From the NCBI GenBank assembly GCA_944364615.1, contig CALVWF010000007.1:1-64000 (forward strand): DNA of 64,000 bases, read 5' to 3'. Both the position numbers and the translations under genes were made by a program. This stretch comes from an uncultured Clostridia bacterium (GTDB lineage: Bacteria > Bacillota > Clostridia > Christensenellales > CAG-314). Below the pieces are notes generated by a model. That model worked only from the letters and a program-made list of their open reading frames with translations, was not told the origin of the DNA and made no database searches. This document shows positions 53,016-61,562 of this stretch, piece by piece (within the stretch, counting starts at the first letter, position 1; each line of letters starts with the position of its first letter).

Positions 53016-56000
53016 TTACGCAGCCGTCAGAGGTGTGACGGAAATTGCGTCCGCGTTGACGAAAGCCAACTGGTAGTATGTTCCCGTAATGGCTGTCAGC
53101 ACACAGTACATTGTGCCCGTGTAGCCGTACTTGTTTGCGGGATTGGTTTCGTTGGGACCGACGAACGCGCCGGGAAGTCCGAATATTTCAGACCACCATT
53201 CCGCTCCGGCATTGTAGCTGTTACCGACAGCCTTGAACGAAAATACAAGACCGTTGTATTCAACATCACCGGGCTCAATACCTGCCATGTTCTTGTAGTG
53301 GAACTTGAAGTTCACCCTAGCGATATTTGAACTGGAACCGCCGAAGAAGAAGGGGTTTTCGGCGTCGCCCGTCATCTTGATAAGCACGCCTGCCTTGGGA
53401 GCAGCGGCAAACGCTTCGAGGTCTGCGTCGCTTGCGATGGAAATCTGCTCTGCGCCCCATGTTACCGTGTTACCCGATGTTCCCACCGTAACGGTGCTTG
53501 TTGCGGCAAAGTCAAACGACACTTCGGAAGAGGTGTTTGTCAGAGCGACGTTTTTAAACGTCAACTCGTCTCCCAATGCTACTGTATGACCGTCAATGAC
53601 AAACTGACCGTCTGCGTAGTATTCGGGGAAATCTTCAACCATCAGGATGTTTGCTCCGTCGGACAAAATCAATCCCTTGACGTCTCCGCCCGTGCCCGTT
53701 TCAGCCGTAAAACCTGCGACTATACCGGTGAAACTGATTGTCGCGCCGTCAGGCTGAGCAACTGCTTCGGACACTGTAAGGGGTGCCGCTTCCACTGCAG
53801 GGAATACCGTAACGATTTTAGAAGCCTCTTTTACCGTGCCTTTGTAAGTGAAAGTAGCGGTAAACGTCACGCTGGTATTTTCGGTAACTGCCTTGATAGC
53901 GCCTGTCGTAAGGTCGATTACGTCAGCGGGTTGCGCTTTCCATGTGATTGCCGTTGTGTGGTATGTTTCGGAAACAAGTTTCGTAAGATCGAATGTTTCT
54001 CCCACTTTTACGGAATCGGGCAAAGAAGCGGTAACTTCCGCCTGCAGATCCTCGTCCGTCATATTGAGCGGTTCGAGAGTGCAGTTTTCATAAGCAACGA
54101 TGTTCATCTGGAAGTAAGTACCTGTCCAGTAGGACACTACCACGTAAACTTCACCTACAATGGGAACGCAAGGACGTGTGGGATTGGGACGAACGGCAAG
54201 GTTGTCTTCGGTAAGACCGAATGCCTTGGTGTACCAGTCTGCGCCTGCGGTTGCCGCGTTGGTGTCCGTTTTAAGAGAGAATGTGTAGTTTTTACCGTTG
54301 GGGCCCATAAACTTGGTGTCGTTGTTTTCCGATGCCGTACCGTCAAACAGAACTTTGACGTTTGCGGGCATACTGCTGGAAGAGTAACCTACGTAAATAG
54401 GAGCGGATTCCGTACCTACAAACTTGATTACCTTACCGAAGTAAAGATTTTCCGCCAAAGCGGCAAGATCTTCCGTCGAATCGATGACATCTGCCGAAGC
54501 AAAGTCGTAATTTACGTTCACATCCTTTTGCTGCAACACAACTTTGCCGTTGGAAGCAACGTCGATGTTGACGCGGTTTGTCTGTGCGGGGCCGGAACCG
54601 ATTGCCGCGGAAGAGGTGTAGTAAGTACCGGTAATAAGTATTCTGTCGCCTATTCCGTAAGCCTGACCGTTACTGTCGATATACGCTCCGTATTCGCCGC
54701 CTATTGCCGAAAGACCGTTTACAAGTATCGTTTCGCACGTGGTTTCGTCCATAAGCACAACGCCCATACGCGTTGCAACGCTGTTACCGTCGGACATATA
54801 GCCGATTACGACGCCGCTTACACGTACCGCAGTGCTATCCTGAGCGCTGCTAAGCACTTCGCTTATTGTGGATACCGTTGCGGACAGAACAGTTACCTGT
54901 ACTTCCACGGTCTTTGTTTCGCCGCCGAACTGATATGTTGCCGTAAGAGTAACCGTTGTCGTGGTTGCTACCGACGCAACCGCACCCGTTTCAGCATTGA
55001 TTACTTCGGGGTTGGACGATGTCCATGTAATAGCGCCTTCAACACTGCTGTGATCCTTCATCAGATTTACAGAAGTCGTTTCAGCCGTGTCTATAGTTGC
55101 GGGAACAGAGTTCTTGATGTCGATTTCTATCTGCTGAGCATCAGGCAACTTGTAGCAGGACGCGTCGGGAATAATGAACGCAAGGTAACTGTCGGACAGA
55201 TACATCGCAAACGCGTAAATTTCCAACGTGCGCTGTTCCGCATTGTTGATGAACGGAATGTTGAGCGATGTATGCCACGAAGCGCTGCCGAGGTTTTCAT
55301 TTTGCGCTGCGATGAGGAACGCGAAATATCTTGACGCGCTTCCCTGGCCGTAGCCTTTGTTTACGGATGTGGGATCACCGCCGAAACGTACCCAGTTGGT
55401 GTCCGCAGGAACGGTGGATGTCGAATAGTTGACGTAAGGATTGACAATCTTCACCAACTTATTGTACATGTTTCCGAGATTTGCGGCAAATTCCTGGTAA
55501 TCCGCTTCCGTTTCAAGAACATAAGCGTTTTCTTTGTCAAATTCAAAAGCAACGTTACTTTCTCTTACTTCCAGTTCGGAAACGTTTACGATAGCCCAAC
55601 GGTCACTGTCGTTATTGCGCAGTTGTCCCGTTACGCATATTCTGTCGCCTACTTTTACCGACTTGTATTCGTCGCTGGTGTTAAGTATGTAGTTGCCCGT
55701 GTTGGAGAAGTCAACCGTTATGGTTTCCTTTGTCGTTTCGTCCATGAGCACATAGGAACGAATGGTCAGAGACTGATTTCTTGCCAGTGAAATAACAAGA
55801 CCCGAGACAATTACTTTGGACATGGAAACTGTACGGTTGTCGTCGAACATTTCGCCCAATGTCTGTTCTACAATTGCATGAGACGTCACAACGTAATCAA
55901 CCGTTTCTTCTTCGTCGCCTACCGCAATGTTGAGTTTGAGCGTAATTTCATGATCTGTTTCGTCCGTCGTTACCGTAGCCTTACCGTCTTCGATGGAGAT

Positions 56001-56804
56001 GTAAGGATTTTCCTCAACCGACCAGGACAATGTCACGCTGGGCATGAGGGGATAACCGTTTACCAATGACATAACGCCGTAAACGTCGCGTCCCATCTGA
56101 CTTTCAACGTATGCAAGAACCTTGTCCTTTACTTCCGCCATTGTAAGGGGACTTTCAACAATGTCGCTTGCAGTACCGGTAAAGGAAACCGTCCAAGCGT
56201 TGTCGGCGCTGCTGAAACTGTGAGTAATAACGCTGATGGTCACGCGCTTGTTAAGGAAAGATTGCAATTCGTTCTGGTTGGAATAACTGTTGATGAGGAT
56301 GCTGTCTCCCGCTTCGTCAACAATAGTCCAACGTCCCGCGCCGTCCTTGGCGACAGTACCTACCACCGTGTAAAAACCGGCGTAGGAACCGGTGCGTGCG
56401 TCGGAAGGCAGTGCGTTGATATCGGCGATTGTCGCCGCGCTTGCAACCGTATTTGCCGTTTGTCCGGATTGTTCAACTGTAACAACACTGTTTTTAATCT
56501 GAGGCATGTTGTTTATAAGGTTGAACTTACCCGTAACAGTAACTTTGTCGCCGTAATTTACGTTGTCGCCGCCCAACACGAATATTCTGCCCGTTTCGCT
56601 GTCAGACATATAAAATCCGTTGGACACTTTGCCGTAAACTACACCGCTGACCTTTACGTCATCGTTGTTTTTGCTGTCTGTCAAAACACTTGTAATGGCT
56701 TTCAGTTCCACATCGGGAGTTTCCGGTCCGTTAGGCTGGCATGCCGAAAGCACAAGAGCAAGACACATTACAATCAACAACAATGTAATAAGTCTTTTTT
56801 TCAT
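53016..56804 (-). CDS. Large multidomain lipoprotein with OB-like and Ig-like repeats
   Basis: A 1262-residue surface lipoprotein (lipobox LSAC, C22). At least four OB-fold-like modules of about 80-110 residues can be seen, each with a VSGVV or FTGIV strand, a (V)LMDETT or MSDSET strand and a YGDKVTVTG or GDRILITG strand: near 48-110, 330-420, 690-790 and 1030-1110. They alternate with Ig-like segments (WSVEENPYISIEDGKATVT, WTSSNPEVINAETGAVASV, WKAQPADVIDLTTGAI). No catalytic motif is seen. It may bind the polymer, wall or DNA, but this is open. AAGGAGG precedes the ATG by six bases. It follows the AstE-like gene by 18 bases, so it belongs to the PGA locus. Confidence 0.8.
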   Translation of the reverse strand: MKKRLITLLLIVMCLALVLSACQPNGPETPDVELKAITSVLTDSKNNDDVKVSGVVYGKVSNGFYMSDSETGRIFVLGGDNVNYGDKVTVTGKFNLINNMPQIKNSVVTVEQSGQTANTVASAATIADINALPSDARTGSYAGFYTVVGTVAKDGAGRWTIVDEAGDSILINSYSNQNELQSFLNKRVTISVITHSFSSADNAWTVSFTGTASDIVESPLTMAEVKDKVLAYVESQMGRDVYGVMSLVNGYPLMPSVTLSWSVEENPYISIEDGKATVTTDETDHEITLKLNIAVGDEEETVDYVVTSHAIVEQTLGEMFDDNRTVSMSKVIVSGLVISLARNQSLTIRSYVLMDETTKETITVDFSNTGNYILNTSDEYKSVKVGDRICVTGQLRNNDSDRWAIVNVSELEVRESNVAFEFDKENAYVLETEADYQEFAANLGNMYNKLVKIVNPYVNYSTSTVPADTNWVRFGGDPTSVNKGYGQGSASRYFAFLIAAQNENLGSASWHTSLNIPFINNAEQRTLEIYAFAMYLSDSYLAFIIPDASCYKLPDAQQIEIDIKNSVPATIDTAETTSVNLMKDHSSVEGAITWTSSNPEVINAETGAVASVATTTTVTLTATYQFGGETKTVEVQVTVLSATVSTISEVLSSAQDSTAVRVSGVVIGYMSDGNSVATRMGVVLMDETTCETILVNGLSAIGGEYGAYIDSNGQAYGIGDRILITGTYYTSSAAIGSGPAQTNRVNIDVASNGKVVLQQKDVNVNYDFASADVIDSTEDLAALAENLYFGKVIKFVGTESAPIYVGYSSSSMPANVKVLFDGTASENNDTKFMGPNGKNYTFSLKTDTNAATAGADWYTKAFGLTEDNLAVRPNPTRPCVPIVGEVYVVVSYWTGTYFQMNIVAYENCTLEPLNMTDEDLQAEVTASLPDSVKVGETFDLTKLVSETYHTTAITWKAQPADVIDLTTGAIKAVTENTSVTFTATFTYKGTVKEASKIVTVFPAVEAAPLTVSEAVAQPDGATISFTGIVAGFTAETGTGGDVKGLILSDGANILMVEDFPEYYADGQFVIDGHTVALGDELTFKNVALTNTSSEVSFDFAATSTVTVGTSGNTVTWGAEQISIASDADLEAFAAAPKAGVLIKMTGDAENPFFFGGSSSNIARVNFKFHYKNMAGIEPGDVEYNGLVFSFKAVGNSYNAGAEWWSEIFGLPGAFVGPNETNPANKYGYTGTMYCVLTAITGTYYQLAFVNADAISVTPLTAA

Positions 56805-56822
56805 ATATACCTCCTTATATTT

Positions 56823-57641
56823 TTACTGCCATATCGTATCAAACAAGGCAGTCAGGATCAATATTTGCTGAGAAACACGTTTTTCCAAATTAAGTTCTCT
56901 GTTGGTTTCAATAGTAAACACTACCGATTCGGGGAAGTAATGAGTGAAGTATTCGTTGAAACTTCCTTCCGGAGGACTGCTGTTGTAAGCAAATGCAACG
57001 TCGCCCTCTTCGCGGTAGGTAGAGTTGTAGTAATCGATGAGATCCAGCATAAACAATGCGCTCGTAGCGCCGTTGTGAATGAGAGTGTCACCGAGATTCA
57101 ATGAGTTGGATGTCGACCAACTGTGACGCGATTCATGAAGATCGATTATATAATCGGGCGTAAATTCACGCACCGTGTCGGCTATTGCAGCCGCTATTTG
57201 CTGAGTAACGGTACCTTCGGGATCTCCGGGGAAAGTACGGTTGATGTCGGAATACTCGATTCCTTCATACATTCCACCGTCGGTACTGCCGGGGTATCTT
57301 TGATGAAGCGTATCGGCAAGTATGTTTGCCTGCGGTATAAGTAAAATTTCACCGCACACGTTTTCCCATTCGGGAATAAGGTCTACCAAATCAAGACCTG
57401 CTGTCCAACCGGCAACTTCGTCACCGTGTATACCGCCCACAATGCAGACCTTGGGACCGCTTTTGTCAGTAACATACTTGTGCACGGTCGTTTCGTAAAT
57501 TGTGTCTGTCATTACGGTCCATTGAGTGTGAGTGACATTTGCCGGTTCGGGCGGCTGTTCTGACGGCGTACATGCCGTCAGAACAACTGCACTCAAAACC
57601 AAACAAACCGCAAAAAGACAAATAATGCGGATCTTTTTCAT
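56823..57641 (-). CDS. AstE/ASPA-like zinc peptidase lipoprotein
   Basis: A 272-residue lipoprotein (lipobox LTAC, C24) with a carboxypeptidase-like zinc fold of the succinylglutamate desuccinylase/aspartoacylase group (M14-related). Zinc ligands are H72 and E75 in GGIHGDE and H169 in DLHES; the DINRTFPG motif (132-139) binds substrate; E245 in FTIETNRE is the likely general base. Known relatives cut bonds to the alpha-amine of glutamate or aspartate, and gamma-PGA hydrolases also use an M14-like fold. Trimming gamma-glutamyl chains outside the cell is a reasonable inference. It starts six bases after the small lipoprotein gene. Confidence 0.75.
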   Translation of the reverse strand: MKKIRIICLFAVCLVLSAVVLTACTPSEQPPEPANVTHTQWTVMTDTIYETTVHKYVTDKSGPKVCIVGGIHGDEVAGWTAGLDLVDLIPEWENVCGEILLIPQANILADTLHQRYPGSTDGGMYEGIEYSDINRTFPGDPEGTVTQQIAAAIADTVREFTPDYIIDLHESRHSWSTSNSLNLGDTLIHNGATSALFMLDLIDYYNSTYREEGDVAFAYNSSPPEGSFNEYFTHYFPESVVFTIETNRELNLEKRVSQQILILTALFDTIWQ

Positions 57642-57647
57642 GGTAAA

Positions 57648-58319
57648 TTACAGTCCGAGCAAGTATTTAATGGGAGCAACCATTCCTGTTGCCTTGGAAT
57701 AGCAGTAAGCGGGGATTTCGTTTTCGGCAGCAATATTTCCCATAAATCCGTCGTAGTTTCCGCCTTCGCCTTCGCCGTCGTCACTGATGAGCATTACGGC
57801 AGAAGCCTTTTCCACTATTTCGATGATTCCGTCTGACAAGTCGCCTCTGCGAGCCTGCTTACCGAGGTGAAGAGAAATGATGGTAAGTTTGCCTTCGCCT
57901 GCAGCGGTTGCAAAAGCATTTGCACGAGAAGTTTCCTTGTTGATGTCCGTTCCTGCGCCGCCAAGTCCTTTGGTGGATGCGCCGACTACTACAAATACTA
58001 CAGCGCCGTCTTCAACTGCTGATGCTTCAAGCAATGCGTTTGTTTCGAAACCGCCCTGTGCGCCCGTTGTCGTTTCGGTAAGTCCGCACGCCGTGAGCAG
58101 GTTTCTTGCAACGTCGATATCGGATTGACCGATTGTGGTCAGGTAAAGTTTCTTGCCCTTACCGATGTCTTTGAGTGCCGTTTCGGCAATACTCTCATCG
58201 ATGGGCAGATTGTTCTTGTCGGTGTCATCGGGTGTTTCTGCAGGAGTACATGCAACTACCGTCAATGTAAGCGCAAGCACCATTACTACTGCAAGAAGTG
58301 TAGTGAGAAGTTTTTTCAT
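57648..58319 (-). CDS. Small lipoprotein, paralogue 2 (DUF6305-like)
   Basis: A 223-residue lipoprotein (lipobox VVAC, C24). Its mature part contains KKLYLTTIGQ, GAVVFVVVGASTKGLGGAG, KLTIISLHLGKQARRG and ENEIPAYCYSKATG, matching in order the lipoprotein at 50080-50724. One difference is an acidic glycine loop (DDGEGEGGNYDG). The fold may be a flavodoxin-like or Rossmann-like alpha/beta domain, but no catalytic residues are evident. ATG 58319 is chosen because GGAGG lies seven bases upstream and the MKK signal peptide begins there. Function unknown; both copies sit in the PGA locus. Confidence 0.75.
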   Translation of the reverse strand: MKKLLTTLLAVVMVLALTLTVVACTPAETPDDTDKNNLPIDESIAETALKDIGKGKKLYLTTIGQSDIDVARNLLTACGLTETTTGAQGGFETNALLEASAVEDGAVVFVVVGASTKGLGGAGTDINKETSRANAFATAAGEGKLTIISLHLGKQARRGDLSDGIIEIVEKASAVMLISDDGEGEGGNYDGFMGNIAAENEIPAYCYSKATGMVAPIKYLLGL

Positions 58320-58345
58320 AATAGCCTCCATAAATTAAATTTAAT

Positions 58346-59809
58346 TTATTCAACGTCGTGGAGATAGTATCCCACTCCGTTGTCGTAAATTTCAACATAG
58401 GACGGTACGTTGTTTATGACGAGTTGTCCTACATTTTCTCCGAGACGTGTCGTTCCGGAATTGTTGAATGCGTCGACAATGGACGTTACCGTGATGGTGT
58501 GTCTTGCAACGCGCTCGTTGATATGAACAGGCGCGGCGTAAAGCAAACCGAGTTGATCAGCCCATTCGTAGAATTTGTCTTCGCCTGTGATTATAAGATC
58601 GCTGGTAAATTTACCGCGCAGTTTTCCCTGCGAAGCGTTGGAAGATTCGGCAAGGAACACGTAAGCGTTTGTAAAGTCGCCCAGTTCTCTGTGGGTAAGT
58701 CCGTGCAACTCCGTGGGAGAAGCGTCGGTCTTGATTTCCACGCCGTTTATAAACGTTCCGTCGGCAGCCGTTTCAACGTACAATTCCATTGCCAGTTGCG
58801 CGCTTGCCGCAAGATAACCTGCGTCCTGGTGATATACGATAGCATTAATGGTAATGTATTCGGGGGACGCTTCGTGCAGGTCTATTACCATCGAAATGTC
58901 ATTTTGTAATACGCACTGTGTGATTGCGTACGCCACTCTTTCGGTATAGTTGCCGTCAACGGAACCGGGATAAGCACGGTTGATGTTGCGCACTTCCGAC
59001 GAACTCAACTGCTGACCCGAAGGAGAGTGAGTGTAAATGTCGGGGTTGGGCCACTGCTGATTTGTGTTGGTGGCACGCGAACCGAACTTGAATGTTCTTG
59101 TAGAACCGCTTGCCGTTTCCAGTTCGTAGTAGAAAGGAGACGCTTCCTGCGGTTGCGAATGAGTATAGGCACTGCGGTTTGTTTCGGTTGTGATATACAG
59201 CGTGCCGCGCTGCACGTCCGCGTTTTCCAAAAACAGAGTAGCCGTTATTTGACCGGAAGGTTCGTTGGCGTGCGTTCCGCCCAATATCAGCAGACTAGGA
59301 ACTTTTTCCACTTCCGCTTGAGCAATTGCAAGCGTTTCGTCCTCTTCCACCGCTTTCTTGGCGTCTTCGTAACGGAGTATTCCCACCGTCGCGCTGCCGC
59401 TCTTGACCGCATTGATTACCTGGTTTGCGTCGGCAAGACCGTTGACGGGCTTGGTTACTGTTGCGCTTGCGGCAGTCATCTGATCGCTGTCGCTTACCGC
59501 CACAACAATGGCTCCGTCGTGGTTGTTGAGACTTTCGACAGATGCGTATGTCTGTGCATCTTCCGCTTTTATCAATGCAACGGTGTTTTCGCTGCCGTGC
59601 ATAACGTAAATGTTGGAATCGCCTACCGTTCCTTTAAGCAACGGGGAATACTGACTGTATTTCTGTATCTCGTCAACGTTGCCGGTGTAAAAATAAGTGT
59701 CGTAATTTGAAAAATCGTAAAACTCGATGCCCGTGACAATTCCTACTACAATTGCCACTACCAGTATGCATGAGGTGATAATCAGATTTGTTTTCTTAGT
59801 CAATTTCAT
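58346..59809 (-). CDS. Membrane-anchored AstE/ASPA-like zinc peptidase
   Basis: A 487-residue protein with an uncleaved N-terminal membrane helix (about 8-28) and an extracellular part. Residues about 30-165 form an extra domain with no known match. The zinc domain begins near 170: H180 and E183 in GGTHANEP, NINRAYPG (275-282), H312 and E313 in DLHEASPEY, and LAESSNAS as the late motif. It is thus related to the lipoprotein at 56823-57641 but larger and with a different anchor. Probable substrate is gamma-glutamyl material, inferred from the locus. GGAGGTG precedes the ATG and overlaps the stop of the 54-residue gene. Confidence 0.75.
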   Translation of the reverse strand: MKLTKKTNLIITSCILVVAIVVGIVTGIEFYDFSNYDTYFYTGNVDEIQKYSQYSPLLKGTVGDSNIYVMHGSENTVALIKAEDAQTYASVESLNNHDGAIVVAVSDSDQMTAASATVTKPVNGLADANQVINAVKSGSATVGILRYEDAKKAVEEDETLAIAQAEVEKVPSLLILGGTHANEPSGQITATLFLENADVQRGTLYITTETNRSAYTHSQPQEASPFYYELETASGSTRTFKFGSRATNTNQQWPNPDIYTHSPSGQQLSSSEVRNINRAYPGSVDGNYTERVAYAITQCVLQNDISMVIDLHEASPEYITINAIVYHQDAGYLAASAQLAMELYVETAADGTFINGVEIKTDASPTELHGLTHRELGDFTNAYVFLAESSNASQGKLRGKFTSDLIITGEDKFYEWADQLGLLYAAPVHINERVARHTITVTSIVDAFNNSGTTRLGENVGQLVINNVPSYVEIYDNGVGYYLHDVE

Positions 59810-59824
59810 CTAAACACACCTCCG

Positions 59825-59989
59825 TCACTTTATCAGGAACAACCGCAACACAAACATTATGAGTGCGATGGCTCCTATCACCTTGTCGGTGATTTTTCTT
59901 GTCTTGAATACGTTCCAAACGATAAATACCGAAAGGATTGCCACAAGAGCCAAATAAATTACAGTTAAAATCGTGTAATATACTGCCAT
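59825..59989 (-). CDS. 54-residue membrane protein next to the TRAP-type permease
   Basis: A short gene: M-A-V-Y-Y-T start, two hydrophobic stretches (ILTVIYLALVAILSVFIVW, about 7-25, and VIGAIALIMFVLRLFLI, about 37-53) split by KTRKITDK. ATG 59989 has GGAGGACTG ten bases upstream, begins two bases after the permease stop, and its own stop lies 15 bases before the next ATG. The tight packing between two conserved genes, with a ribosome binding site, supports a real gene. It could be a small subunit of the permease; it is too short to be a standard DctQ. Confidence 0.75.
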   Translation of the reverse strand: MAVYYTILTVIYLALVAILSVFIVWNVFKTRKITDKVIGAIALIMFVLRLFLIK

Positions 59990-59991
59990 TT

Positions 59992-61554
59992 TCAGTCCTC
60001 CTTTCCTTCATCGCTTTCCGCCGCCGTTGCCGTAACGGCAAGTTGATTTCTGTTCTTGAAATATGTCTTGAGTTCCACTGCGACAAGTACAATGAGCGTC
60101 AGAGCACTCAGTCCCAGCATAACCGCCAGCAAAACTGTAGCAAGCGAAGGCGTTGTCTGTACCCAACTTGCGAAACCGATTGTGTACAGCAATGCGTAAA
60201 CAAACACCACTGCCATTGCAAGAAGAGCGGCTTTTGTTACGGACGTCCAACTCTTTTCCCCTACTATCTTGGAAGCGAATGTCGCGGACATTGCCGTAGG
60301 CGGCATAAATTCGCCCAGCGCGGCAAGCAACGACAAACCGCATGTAACGTAAATCTGATTGGATGCGATGAACGCCATTACGTACGGTCCGCCCAGAATG
60401 GACGCGGAGCCAAATGCCGAAATACCGCCGAATACGGGTACGGCAATCGCCATACTTACATACATCAGGAAACTGGGGAAGGACAGTGCGTTGACGGTGA
60501 AGTAACCTCTTACGCCGTTCAACGTGATTATTTCCATAAACATACCTACGCCCATCAGCAGTCCCATTGCGGAGAAAGACTTATAAACGCCCTGTTTGAT
60601 TACAGCCACAACGCTGTCGGGAGTATCATCTTCTTCGTTTTTCTGTTCGGAATATGTACCGGGAACGGCTATTTCGTCGCCTTGTTCCTCAGCAGGTTTT
60701 TTCTCTTCACGTTTCTTTACGACGAAGAACGGAAGTCTTTTGCCGGTAAAGAATCCCAGAGCCGCACAGATGACAAACATCAATGACATTCCCAAAGGTC
60801 CGAAATATTTGGGCAGCAGATTTTGCAGCACTATCAGAACTATAAGAAGTATCAGAGGAAGCAATACATACCATTTGACCTGTTTTGTAATGGATGTATC
60901 GACTACTTTTTCAACGTCTTCTTTGCTGATCGCCTTGACATACTTGCGTCCGAGCATAAGCACGGTGACAATCGCAAGAGGAATGGCAAGTATCATCAAC
61001 GGAACGGTAAAGCCTGTGTAAGGAATGTCGACCACTTCGCATATTACCATTGCGGGAACGTTGACGGGAGGTGCGACCATACCCAGTATTGCGCCCATTG
61101 CGATTATAGCGCCCGTCTTTGCCTTGGGAATACCCCACTTGATCATTATGGGAGCAACCAACGCGCCTGCGGAAATAGCAGAAGCAAGTGAAGAGCCCGT
61201 TACCATAGCGGGGAACATTATTATCAGCATAAAGCACACAAGCAATGCCGACGGCACCGTACGGAACGCCTTTACCAATACTACGTTGAGGTATTCCAAC
61301 GCGCCGGAAACCTGCATGACTCCCATGAAAATCATTGCCGTTGTGATTACCAGAATTGTGTCGAAGTAGCCGAAAGTACCTTCGACAAAATATCTGAGGT
61401 CAAAAGGTGTCTGCGAAAAGATCATTGACACCACTGCGCCTATAACGGCCGAAATCATCAGGCACAACCCCGAGGGCAACTTAGCCCACAGAAGCAGTGC
61501 GATGAAGGAACCGATCATAAGCACAAAGTACAGTAATTCGATTTGTAATAACAT
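59992..61554 (-). CDS. TRAP-type large permease (DctM-like)
   Basis: Integral membrane transporter of 520 residues with about 12 helices. The core has TRAP DctM/ion-transporter hallmarks: GSSLASAISAGALVAPIMIK (about 116-135), GAILGMVAPPVNVPAMV (about 149-165) and a second repeat FGGISAFGSASILGGPYV. A cytoplasmic loop of about 60 residues (250-310) is charged and Glu/Lys-rich, which is unusual. No solute-binding DctP or standard DctQ is seen, though the cut-off right edge may hide them. In this locus it may import glutamate, dicarboxylates or gamma-glutamyl peptides; that is inference. AGGAGG precedes the ATG, overlapping the GGT stop. Confidence 0.75.
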   Translation of the reverse strand: MLLQIELLYFVLMIGSFIALLLWAKLPSGLCLMISAVIGAVVSMIFSQTPFDLRYFVEGTFGYFDTILVITTAMIFMGVMQVSGALEYLNVVLVKAFRTVPSALLVCFMLIIMFPAMVTGSSLASAISAGALVAPIMIKWGIPKAKTGAIIAMGAILGMVAPPVNVPAMVICEVVDIPYTGFTVPLMILAIPLAIVTVLMLGRKYVKAISKEDVEKVVDTSITKQVKWYVLLPLILLIVLIVLQNLLPKYFGPLGMSLMFVICAALGFFTGKRLPFFVVKKREEKKPAEEQGDEIAVPGTYSEQKNEEDDTPDSVVAVIKQGVYKSFSAMGLLMGVGMFMEIITLNGVRGYFTVNALSFPSFLMYVSMAIAVPVFGGISAFGSASILGGPYVMAFIASNQIYVTCGLSLLAALGEFMPPTAMSATFASKIVGEKSWTSVTKAALLAMAVVFVYALLYTIGFASWVQTTPSLATVLLAVMLGLSALTLIVLVAVELKTYFKNRNQLAVTATAAESDEGKED

Positions 61555-61562
61555 CTTTCCTC

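Noticed and set aside
53586..55334. Open frame of 582 codons on the plus strand
   Set aside because: It is the complement of the large lipoprotein gene. It has no ribosome binding site, is Cys/Arg/Val-rich with no domain, and the opposite strand has a signal peptide and repeated domains.
59796..60092. 98-codon frame on the minus strand between the permease and the zinc peptidase
   Set aside because: Arg-rich and out of frame with the better 54-codon gene, which has a ribosome binding site and membrane helices; it also runs deep into the permease gene.
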